Positions 1 through 5,755 of a stretch of DNA of 9,220 nucleotides are shown piece after piece; position 1 is the stretch's first letter, and every line of letters begins with the position of its first letter. The stretch lies in the NCBI GenBank assembly GCA_903924005.1, contig CAIXZV010000253.1, forward strand, positions 1 through 9,220, given 5' to 3'. The translations under genes and the position numbers were made by a program. Under the pieces are notes generated by a model. The model did no database searches. It was given only the letters and a program-made list of their open reading frames with translations, and was not told the origin of the DNA. This stretch comes from an uncultured Chloroflexota bacterium. Its GTDB lineage: Bacteria; Chloroflexota; Limnocylindria; Limnocylindrales; CSP1-4.

Positions 1-2636
1 CTGATCTTGAAGCTCAGCGCCGCCGAAGCGTTGCCCGACGTGACGCGCGCCGCGAACCCCACGATCGGGTAGCTGCCCAGGTCGACGGGGCCAACCACGC
101 CGATCGCCGTCGTCGCGGTGTTGGGCTGCTTCTGGACGTACAGGCCGGAGGGCGCGGACGCTCCGAGGCCCTCCGAGGCGGACGACACGAGGCGGGCAGG
201 GTCGGAGCCGAGGCGGTTCTCGTCGAGCAGCGTGGCCCGCGCGCGGGTGAGCTGGCCCGGAGCGCCGACGAGCTGGCCGTCGGCGTCGGTGTCGACGCGC
301 CACCGGCGCCCGGAGGCGTCCTGGTACGTGAAGTCGCCGCTGGACGCGCCGGGCGTGAGCCGCTCGTCCCAGTTGGTTGACCAGCCGCAGGCGCCGAGGA
401 TCCCCTGGTAGCCGGCGCAGCCCGAGGCGGCGCCGCTGTCGTAGCTGTAGGACAGCCCCACGGGGAGCAGGTCGGTGAAGCCGAGCCCTGTGTCGCCCGA
501 GTACGCGAGGCTCCTCGTGCCGATGTCGATCCCGACCGAGCCGCCGTCGCCCGTCGCGACCGTGCGCGTGTCGCCGGTGGACCCGTCCGCCGCGACGACG
601 GCGACCGGGAAGTCGTCGCGCTCCACCACGGACGACCCCGTCCAGCGCGTCGAGTCGGCCGCGAGCGCCTTCTTGTCGCGGCTGTAGAGGAGCGACGGCG
701 TGGCCCAGTCCGAGGCCCAGAGGTCCGCGTACCCGCTGACCGAGTGGACGAGGTCGAGCCGGAGCGTGTACTGCCCCGGGCCGGCCGCCGGCGGCGTGAC
801 GGGGAGGCCGAAGAGGCCGGACACGGCCCCCGAGGTTACGCCCGTGCCGGGCAGGTCGGCGACGCACGTCGCGGGGCACGCGAGCGCCTTGCCCTTGGCG
901 TCGAGCCACCGGTATCCGACGGCGTAGTGGTCCGGGCCGGAGCTCGGGAAGTCGAACCCGGACCCGTTGTTCGTGACCTGGACGGGCAGGATCGTCGGGA
1001 CGCCGGCCACCATCGACGACGGGGCGTAGGTGCTGCCGAGCGCCGGGTCGAAGTCGATGGCGACCTTCGGGGTCTTCAGGGTGATCGTGAGCTTGGGCCG
1101 GTTCGACTGCGTGGCGTTCGACGAGAGGTAGAAGCGGACCTCCTTGCGGCTGCTCCCCTCGACGGACTGCGCGACCTGGAAGCCGTACCCGGCCCGCCAG
1201 TCCTGCCACCGCCTCGTGTAGCTCGCCCGCACGGCCGCCGTCACGTCGAGCGCGACCGTGCAGTCGGTGGACCCGGCGCTGCAGGCGTGCACAGCCGGGC
1301 TGTCGTAGCCCGCCACCACGGCGCCCGCCATGTTGTTCCACGTGAGGGAGGGCTTCCCGGCGCCGCTGTTCCAGCCCTTGCTCACGAGGCGGCTGTAGAA
1401 GGTGTCGGTCATCGCGCCGTCCTGGTTGTCGTCCTCCCGGAGCGTGAGCGACGCCGACACCACCTCCGCGCCGTCGACCATGGCGGACGCGGGCAGGGCG
1501 GCGAACTGCAGGAGCGATCGCATGTTGGTGAAGGCGTCGGCGGCGGTGGAGTAGCCCACGCGCAGCCACGACGGGCTGACGACGTACGACGCGGGCGACG
1601 CCTGCTGGATGTAGTACTCGTCCTCGCCGCTCGTGCAGCCGGTGATCCCGGCGCCGACGCACGGGTCCAGCACGACCGGGAACTGCCGGGCCGGGTCGTG
1701 GAACCAGGCCGGGTCCACCGAGTAGCGCAGGAGCACGGCCCCGTCGCCCTGGGGGAGGGCGGTCACGCTGACGACCGACTTGTCTGTTGAGAGACCGCCG
1801 AGCCCCTCGATGACGACCGGGGCGCCGACATAGCCGACGATGGCGCCGTCCGGCTGCGCGATCGCGATGCCGCCGAGACCGTCGACGACCGCCGACAGCG
1901 AAGGATCGTGCGTGTCGAGGATGAAGTCCAGCGTGCTGGAGCCGAGGGCGTCGGGCCAGGTGGCGCCAAACTCGAAGCCGGTGTCCGTGGGCTGGGCCAT
2001 GACGGCGGCGTCGTGGCCGTCGCCCGGGAACGTGACGCCGCCGGCCGCCTGGCCGCCCTGGCCTCGGCCGACCGCGCGCAGCGTCAGCGTCGTCTTGCCG
2101 TAGGCCGTCGACGCGAGCTCCTTGTCTCCGGACGAGACGCCGAAGTGCGTCGCCCGGTCACTCGCCGCCACGTGCAGGCCGGTGCCGTCTGCGACGAGCG
2201 CGAGGTCGAGCGGCTGCCACTTGCCGGCGGCGTCCTGGTAGTTCATGCGGCCGCCCGACACCTCGACCGTGTAGGTCCCGTCGGGGTTGGCGAACGTGCG
2301 CGAGTGCTCGTCGCGGAGCGACTGGACCTCGGTGCGGCCCTTCGGGAACACCGTCGCCCTGGAGACGGGGCGGCGCCCCACGGACGGGTCGTGCGCCGTG
2401 GCCAGCGTGCTGGTGCCGCCGCCGGTGCCGGAATCGTGCGTCAGGATCGGCGCCGCGGTGGCGGGGATCACGTACGCCGCGTTCCCGGGGACGGCCGGCG
2501 TCCCGCCGCCATCGGTCACCTGCGCGGGCGAGGCGCCGGCGACGACAGGGATCGTCGAGACGCTGCTTGCCGCGAGCACGACGACCGCTCCGGCGGCGAG
2601 CATCTGGCGGATCAGGCGGGACGAGCGGACAGGCAC
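1..2636 (-). CDS. Secreted DNRLRE/RHS-type giant surface protein, 3' end outside window
   Basis: I read this frame codon by codon from GTG at 2636 to the left edge and found no stop: 878 residues are visible and the C-terminus lies outside. The GTG sits 6 nt after GGAG. The N-terminus has Arg residues and a hydrophobic stretch (about residues 12-35), a typical export signal. Residues about 95-140 contain the FANPDGTYTVEV-type segment that opens many actinobacterial RHS proteins. Residues about 359-520 look like a DNRLRE domain: an RSLLQF strand, a DTFYSRLVSKGWN segment, LTWNN, and a closing RFYLSSN...RPKLTITL. Residues about 525-650 look like an Ig-like fold (YRWLDAKG, QYTLRLDLVH). From about residue 700 an RHS-type opening begins (IDIGTRSLAYSGDTG, LSYSYDSG, FTYQDASGRRW). 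Such proteins are exported or wall-associated, and many end in a variable, sometimes toxic, C-terminus. That end is not visible, so a toxin role is unproven. Confidence 0.5.
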   Translation of the reverse strand, partial: MPVRSSRLIRQMLAAGAVVVLAASSVSTIPVVAGASPAQVTDGGGTPAVPGNAAYVIPATAAPILTHDSGTGGGTSTLATAHDPSVGRRPVSRATVFPKGRTEVQSLRDEHSRTFANPDGTYTVEVSGGRMNYQDAAGKWQPLDLALVADGTGLHVAASDRATHFGVSSGDKELASTAYGKTTLTLRAVGRGQGGQAAGGVTFPGDGHDAAVMAQPTDTGFEFGATWPDALGSSTLDFILDTHDPSLSAVVDGLGGIAIAQPDGAIVGYVGAPVVIEGLGGLSTDKSVVSVTALPQGDGAVLLRYSVDPAWFHDPARQFPVVLDPCVGAGITGCTSGEDEYYIQQASPASYVVSPSWLRVGYSTAADAFTNMRSLLQFAALPASAMVDGAEVVSASLTLREDDNQDGAMTDTFYSRLVSKGWNSGAGKPSLTWNNMAGAVVAGYDSPAVHACSAGSTDCTVALDVTAAVRASYTRRWQDWRAGYGFQVAQSVEGSSRKEVRFYLSSNATQSNRPKLTITLKTPKVAIDFDPALGSTYAPSSMVAGVPTILPVQVTNNGSGFDFPSSGPDHYAVGYRWLDAKGKALACPATCVADLPGTGVTSGAVSGLFGLPVTPPAAGPGQYTLRLDLVHSVSGYADLWASDWATPSLLYSRDKKALAADSTRWTGSSVVERDDFPVAVVAADGSTGDTRTVATGDGGSVGIDIGTRSLAYSGDTGLGFTDLLPVGLSYSYDSGAASGCAGYQGILGACGWSTNWDERLTPGASSGDFTYQDASGRRWRVDTDADGQLVGAPGQLTRARATLLDENRLGSDPARLVSSASEGLGASAPSGLYVQKQPNTATTAIGVVGPVDLGSYPIVGFAARVTSGNASAALSFKI

Positions 2637-2642
2637 CGGAGT

Positions 2643-2646
2643 CTCC
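2643..2646 (-). promoter_or_regulatory. Ribosome binding site fixing the GTG start at 2636
   Basis: Reading the minus strand, GGAG lies 6 nt before the GTG at 2636. The first in-frame ATG is 11 codons further in, inside the signal sequence, and would remove its basic N-terminus. This supports the GTG as the start. Confidence 0.5.
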
Positions 2647-2698
2647 GTTCGGGCGTGATGTGAGGCGCTATCGCAAAGTCGGTGGTGGCGAGCAGAAG

Positions 2699-2720
2699 AG
2701 CCGGCGCCTCAGCGCCGGCT
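2699..2720 (-). terminator. Probable terminator of the crystallin-like gene
   Basis: A perfect 9-bp inverted repeat (AGCCGGCGC / GCGCCGGCT) with a 4-nt loop. On the minus strand it is followed by CTCTTCTGCTC, a weak pyrimidine/T-rich tail. It lies 81 bp after the stop of the minus-strand gene at 2802 and 62 bp before the next minus-strand start at 2636. That is the right place to separate two transcripts. The T tract is poor, so partial read-through into the giant gene is possible. Confidence 0.5.
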
Positions 2721-2731
2721 TCTCCCCATGG

Positions 2732-2767
2732 AACGGGCCCCGACTCAGGCAGGGCGCCCGTCCCGTT
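2732..2767. repeat. Imperfect GC-rich inverted repeat in the spacer
   Basis: Two overlapping pairings are possible: AACGGG (2732-2737) with CCCGTT (2762-2767), or ACGGGC (2733-2738) with GCCCGT (2756-2761). The loops are 24 and 17 nt, so neither is a classic terminator. It adds to the run of hairpins after the crystallin-like gene. Function unknown. Confidence 0.5.
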
Positions 2768-2772
2768 GCTGT

Positions 2773-2795
2773 GACCCCGGTGTGTCCCGGGGGTC
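2773..2795 (-). terminator. Possible additional terminator-like hairpin
   Basis: GACCCCGG (2773-2780) pairs with CCGGGGGTC (2787-2795), with one bulged G and a loop of about 6 nt. It lies 7 bp past the stop of the minus-strand crystallin-like gene. There is no T tract on either side, so it could equally be an mRNA 3'-end stabiliser. Confidence 0.5.
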
Positions 2796-2820
2796 GGTCT
2801 CTCATCGGCGGTAGACCGAC
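2793..2820. repeat. 8-bp inverted repeat spanning the crystallin-like gene's stop codon
   Basis: GTCGGTCT (2793-2800) and AGACCGAC (2813-2820) are perfect complements around a 12-nt loop. That loop holds the TGA stop of the minus-strand gene (2802-2804). One arm is therefore in the last codons and the other in the 3' untranslated region. It overlaps the adjacent hairpin at 2773-2795 by three bases, so the two probably compete. Confidence 0.5.
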
Positions 2821-3317
2821 GAGATGGCGTGGTCAAACGTCGCGGTCAAGGTCGAGATGTTGGCGTTGCAGCAGAAGTCGAGTCGGCTACCCCCCGCGTA
2901 CCAGTCTGTGTAGTAGGAGCCGCGCTCGTTGTTGAGGCCCTGGTAGGAGCGGATCCGGTCATTCCAGCCGACGATCGCAAGCGCGTCGTAGTTCTGGCTG
3001 ATGTACAGCGACGAGCCTGAGAAGTACGTACCCGCGTAGACGACGGCGTAGTCGTTCAGGCTAGTCGCGGAGTCGCCCTGCGCGGCGGCAACGGCGGCTT
3101 CCAGATCGGCGGCGGCAGCGAAGCAGTGGATCCGGGGGAAGTCGAGGTCGTGGCAGTTGTGGTTGGGGATGTCGGCAACGGCAAGGGGTGTGCCATCAAG
3201 GTCCGCAACCACGACGACGGCGACATCGCTCGCCGTATCGTCAGCCAACGCTGCTGAAGCCGTCAGTCCGGATACGGCCAGCATCAGGGCGGCGGCTGCT
3301 GTGACAATGCGGCGCAT
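2802..3317 (-). CDS. Exported beta/gamma-crystallin-like small protein
   Basis: A 171-residue protein. The frame stays open further upstream, to an ATG at 3638. I chose the ATG at 3317 because GAGGG lies 5 nt before it and a clean signal peptide starts there: MRRIV, a hydrophobic core at residues 4-20, then a likely cut after ALA (residue 25). The upstream extension would overlap the opposing kinase gene. Residues about 50-66 hold a short CHDLDFPRIHC segment (Cys55, Cys65). The C-terminal half has two beta/gamma-crystallin Greek-key-like units. One, at about 90-127, has the Y-x3-YFSG pattern and a WNDRIRS Ca-binding-type stretch. The other, at about 134-169, has YYTDWYAGGS, Cys149-Cys150 and ends AISSVYRR. 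Related folds include the peptidase-inhibitor I36 proteins. I expect a small, stable extracellular or cell-surface protein, perhaps calcium-binding. Inhibitor activity is only a possibility. Confidence 0.5.
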   Translation of the reverse strand: MRRIVTAAAALMLAVSGLTASAALADDTASDVAVVVVADLDGTPLAVADIPNHNCHDLDFPRIHCFAAAADLEAAVAAAQGDSATSLNDYAVVYAGTYFSGSSLYISQNYDALAIVGWNDRIRSYQGLNNERGSYYTDWYAGGSRLDFCCNANISTLTATFDHAISSVYRR

Positions 3318-3322
3318 GGGAA

Positions 3323-3327
3323 CCCTC
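3323..3327 (-). promoter_or_regulatory. Ribosome binding site fixing the start at 3317
   Basis: Minus-strand GAGGG lies 5 nt before the ATG at 3317. It decides for this start over the longer open frame, which would extend to 3638 across the kinase start. Confidence 0.5.
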
Positions 3328-3387
3328 GTACGGCCTGGGCGTCTGGCAGCAACGCTATGGCCGGAGCTCCGCGAGGAGCAGGGGGTG

Positions 3388-3412
3388 AAACCCGCAGGTG
3401 AGTTGCGGGTTT
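3388..3412. repeat. 9-bp perfect hairpin overlapping the operator
   Basis: AAACCCGCA (3388-3396) and TGCGGGTTT (3404-3412) are perfect complements with a 7-nt loop, GGTGAGT. Its right arm is the left-centre part of the 24-bp dyad, and its loop contains the dyad's GAGT arm. In DNA it may offer an extra half-site. In a minus-strand transcript it could fold as RNA. Confidence 0.5.
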
Positions 3413-3423
3413 TCCCCATACTC
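3400..3423. promoter_or_regulatory. Putative response-regulator operator, copy 1
   Basis: A dyad of GAGT, TGC, GGG, TTTT, CCC, CAT, ACTC. The outer arms extend to GTGAGT (3398-3403) and ACTCAC (3420-3425), perfect complements. Copy 2 at 5661-5684 has the same arms at the same spacing. NarL/LuxR-type regulators bind as dimers to such dyads. The site lies directly upstream of the kinase gene, consistent with autoregulation. Conservation is seen; binding by the neighbouring regulator is inferred. Confidence 0.5.
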
Positions 3424-3446
3424 ACGCCCCGCCGAGTGAGCGCACG

Positions 3447-4961
3447 ATGACGAGGTCCCAGACGACCGCGCTTGCGGTTTGTGCATTTGTGGCAACCCTG
3501 CTTGCGTTGTTGTTTGCCTTTACCACGGTGCCGTCGCCGGGGGTTGAATTTGACGGTCCGGCGCTGGTTGTGACCTGGGTTGACCCGACCGGTCCAGGCT
3601 GGGACCTGCACCTGCATCCGGGCGATCGCATCGTGCAAACGACGCGGTCAGATGAGCCGGGAAGTGCGGTGCTCGAGTTCATGAACAGCAAGGGGGATAC
3701 GGTTGTCTTCCGAGAGGCGGTCTATAACGGCGAGCTCCGGGCGACTGCGGTCCCGGTGGTCCTTGGCGCCCTGCTCGCAGTGCTCGCGCTCGCGGCGGCA
3801 GGCTCGCGCCGGCGGCGATCGGAGCTGCTTGCCTCGACAGCCCTTGCGCTGGCCTCCATCCCGTACGTCGTGTACCAGAACGTCCCCGTCGGGTCGGTCA
3901 TCGTGGCGACCGGCGGTATCGCGCCCGTCGTCTGGCTGGTCCGGTGGGGCCCAGGGCGAAGCTGGCCCGCACGCATCGTCGCCGCAGGTGCCATCGGCCT
4001 CGCCATCGCGTGGGCCACAATCCGGGCCGCCCGCGTGGAGGCGGCGATCCCCGTTGGTCAGGCAGGCGGCATCGCGCTTGCGGTGGGGGCCGTGCTGATG
4101 CTGGCGATTGGCACCGGGCTTACCCCGGGGCGGGTGCTCCGCGTCATCGCCACAACGCGGGCGCTGGACCTCGCCGTGCTGGCGGGCGCGGTGTTGGCGG
4201 CGGTTGGCCTTGCGATCGCCGGCGTGCCCCTGCCGCTCATCGCGCTGGTTGTGCTGCTGCCGCTGCTGGCCTACGCGAAGGCGCGGGCCGGGATCGCCAG
4301 CCTCGTGGAGCGCACGCTGATGGCGGACATGCGTGAGCGCGAGAGCATCCGCGCCACCGAGGACGAGCGGGCCCGCATGTCCCGCGAGATCCACGATGAC
4401 CCGCTGCAGGCCCTGGCGGGCGTGATCCGGCGGCTGGAGCAGCCTGATGCCGATGTGGCTGGTGCCCGAGACTCCCTGCGCGATGTGGCGGACCGGCTTC
4501 GAAGTGTGGCCACGGAGCTGCACCCGCCCGTGCTGGACGATCTAGGACTGGGGCCGGCGATCGACGCCGGTGCCCGACTTCTCGCGCAGGGCGCCGGGCC
4601 GGATGCGCCGGAGATCGTGGTCCGCATCGCCAACCAGACCGGCTACACGCGGGCAGAGCGGGCGCCTGCCGATGTGGAGCTGGCCGTCTACCGCATCACG
4701 CAGGAGGCGATGGAGAACGCGGTGCGCCATGCCGGGGCCGGGCGCGTGACCGTGCGCGGCACGATTGCTGCGGTGCGCATCGATGTGGAGATTGAAGACG
4801 ACGGCCGCGGGATCAGCGATGCCGCCATGGACACGGCGCTCCGCTCCGGGCACCTGGGCATCGCGTCCATGCGGCGCCGGGCGGATGCCATCGACGCGCG
4901 GCTGGACATCGACGGCGCACCCGGCAGCGGGACGCGCGTGCGCCTGCGGTGGTCCGCGTGA
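3447..4961 (+). CDS. NarL-family sensor histidine kinase with extracytoplasmic PDZ-like domain
   Basis: 504 residues, in the cell membrane. It should autophosphorylate on His and pass phosphate to the regulator whose gene overlaps its end. Order: membrane segment at about 7-27; a PDZ-like domain at about 33-92 (LVVTWVDPTGPGWDLHLHPGDRIV is the typical ligand-groove and GDxI region); several membrane segments over about 99-277; a short linker coil; then a HisKA_3 dimerisation/phosphoacceptor domain with SREIHDDPLQ. Here His316 is the acceptor and Asp317-x3-Gln321 fits the DxxxQ phosphatase motif of this family. LHPPVLDDLGLGPAI follows. The ATPase domain has an N box (QEAMENAVRHAG, Asn424), DDGRGI (451-456) and GSGTRVRL at the end. 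All key residues are present, so it should be active. The ATG was chosen because no earlier in-frame start has a better ribosome site. The PDZ-like domain suggests sensing of peptides or unfolded exported proteins, which is an inference. Confidence 0.5.
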   Translation: MTRSQTTALAVCAFVATLLALLFAFTTVPSPGVEFDGPALVVTWVDPTGPGWDLHLHPGDRIVQTTRSDEPGSAVLEFMNSKGDTVVFREAVYNGELRATAVPVVLGALLAVLALAAAGSRRRRSELLASTALALASIPYVVYQNVPVGSVIVATGGIAPVVWLVRWGPGRSWPARIVAAGAIGLAIAWATIRAARVEAAIPVGQAGGIALAVGAVLMLAIGTGLTPGRVLRVIATTRALDLAVLAGAVLAAVGLAIAGVPLPLIALVVLLPLLAYAKARAGIASLVERTLMADMRERESIRATEDERARMSREIHDDPLQALAGVIRRLEQPDADVAGARDSLRDVADRLRSVATELHPPVLDDLGLGPAIDAGARLLAQGAGPDAPEIVVRIANQTGYTRAERAPADVELAVYRITQEAMENAVRHAGAGRVTVRGTIAAVRIDVEIEDDGRGISDAAMDTALRSGHLGIASMRRRADAIDARLDIDGAPGSGTRVRLRWSA

Positions 4962-5662
4962 GCATCGAGAACAGCGACAACCCGCCGGCCATCCGGGTGG
5001 CGCTGGTTGAGGACCACCCGCTCGTCATCGACGGCATGCGGGCCGCCTTGGCCGGCCGCGAAGGGATTGCAGTCGTGGGCGCCGCCACCACGCTTGCCGC
5101 AGCGCGGGACCTGCTCCGCACCACCGTCTGCGACGTTGTCCTGCTGGACATCCGGCTTCCGGACGGCTCCGGCATCGACCTGCTGCGCGACGCCCAGGAG
5201 CGCCGCGACCTGCCCGATGCGCCCTCGTTTCTGGTGCTGTCCAGCTTCCTCACGCCCGAATACGTGGCTGCGGCCATGGCGCTGGGCGCAAGCGGCTTCA
5301 TGCTCAAGACATCGCCCGCAGATGAGATCGTGGCCGCCGTTGAGGCGATCGCCGCGGGCGGTCTGGCGTACACGCGGGAGCAGCTGCGAGCCAGCCGTCA
5401 AGCCTCGTGGGCGCCGCTGACGGACACGGAGCACGCCGTCCTTGCGGGCGTGGTGGGCGGCCAGACCAACGACGAGCTTTCCGTGGCCACGGGCCTGTCG
5501 CGCAAGACCGTGGAGTCCTACATCGCGCGGCTGGCGCTGCGGTTTGGCGCCGCGTCGCGCACGGAGCTTGCCGTCACGGTGGAGCGCGGGATGCTGCTGG
5601 ACCTGCCCACGCGGCCCAACCGCCAGCGCCGGCGTACCACCCCCCACGAAACCCGCGACTGA
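4958..5662 (+). CDS. LuxR/NarL-type response regulator
   Basis: 234 residues from GTG at 4958, whose GTGA overlaps the kinase TGA (4959-4961), with GGTGG 5 nt upstream. An alternative GTG at 4949 would add three residues. The receiver domain shows VALVEDHPLV (Glu18, Asp19), phosphoacceptor Asp64 in VVLLDIRLPDGSG, Ser95 in VLSSF and Lys117 in MLKTSP, the complete acidic pocket/switch set. The C-terminal helix-turn-helix starts at LTDTEHAVLAGVVGGQTNDE and continues through GLSRKTVESYIARLALRFG to SRTEL, the normal LuxR-type pattern with TVESY in the recognition helix. The protein should be a cytoplasmic DNA-binding transcription factor activated by the adjacent kinase. The overlap implies a fixed stoichiometry. 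Its likely targets are the two dyads, one before the kinase and one that starts at this gene's own stop codon. Confidence 0.5.
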   Translation: MSIENSDNPPAIRVALVEDHPLVIDGMRAALAGREGIAVVGAATTLAAARDLLRTTVCDVVLLDIRLPDGSGIDLLRDAQERRDLPDAPSFLVLSSFLTPEYVAAAMALGASGFMLKTSPADEIVAAVEAIAAGGLAYTREQLRASRQASWAPLTDTEHAVLAGVVGGQTNDELSVATGLSRKTVESYIARLALRFGAASRTELAVTVERGMLLDLPTRPNRQRRRTTPHETRD

Positions 5663-5684
5663 GTCAAGGGTTTTCCCTCTACTC
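5661..5684. promoter_or_regulatory. Putative response-regulator operator, copy 2
   Basis: A dyad of GAGT, CAA, GGG, TTTT, CCC, TCT, ACTC. It is identical to copy 1 at all 18 arm and core positions, with one further match in the spacers. AGGG and CCCT extend the inner arms to 4 bp. It overlaps the last two bases of the regulator stop codon and ends 71 nt before the ATG at 5756. It therefore probably controls a separate promoter for the exported-protein/RHS operon. I see no clear -35/-10 in 5685-5755, and no terminator separates it from the regulator gene, so read-through is likely too. Confidence 0.5.
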
Positions 5685-5743
5685 GCGCGGCCGAACCCAC
5701 CCGATCCTCAAGGCGTATCGCGCTGCACATGGCGCCGCCAGCC

Positions 5744-5748
5744 GGAGG
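5744..5748 (+). promoter_or_regulatory. Ribosome binding site fixing the start at 5756
   Basis: GGAGG (continuing as GGG) lies 7 nt before the ATG at 5756. The upstream in-frame ATG at 5729 has no such site and would add nine unremarkable residues. This decides for 5756. Confidence 0.5.
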
Positions 5749-5755
5749 GGGCAAC

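Larger units (their letters stand above)
3318..3446. promoter_or_regulatory. Divergent control region between crystallin-like gene and kinase/regulator operon
   Basis: A 129-bp non-coding region between two genes read in opposite directions. It carries the GAGT/GGG/CCC/ACTC dyad at 3400-3423 and an overlapping hairpin at 3388-3412. The dyad ends 23 nt before the kinase ATG and begins 82 nt upstream of the crystallin-like ATG, so it could influence both. I see no convincing -35/-10 pair. On the minus strand TAGCGT (3352-3357) is a weak -10 candidate for the crystallin-like gene. The kinase has only a weak GTGAG (3436-3440) as a ribosome site. Confidence 0.5.

Noticed and set aside
744..1790. 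Long plus-strand open frame of 348 codons, and others at 1908-2663
   Set aside because: They lie antisense within the continuous minus-strand DNRLRE/RHS gene. Their products are dominated by Arg, Gly, Ala and Val with no domain pattern, typical of antisense frames in GC-rich genes.
2669..2697. Possible promoter for the left giant gene: minus-strand TTCTGC and GCGATA with 17-bp spacing
   Set aside because: Both hexamers match the consensus poorly. In GC-rich DNA such pairs are common, so I do not list it as a feature.
2717..2729. GGCTTCTCCCCAT, similar to GGGTTTTCCCCAT of operator copy 1 (11 of 13)
   Set aside because: It lacks the GAGT and ACTC outer arms at the right spacing and is partly made of the terminator stem, so the match is probably chance.
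3318..3638. N-terminal extension of the crystallin-like frame up to 278 residues
   Set aside because: It would overlap the kinase gene start and the control region, its composition is unlike a protein, and the ATG at 3317 has a good ribosome site followed by a clean signal peptide.
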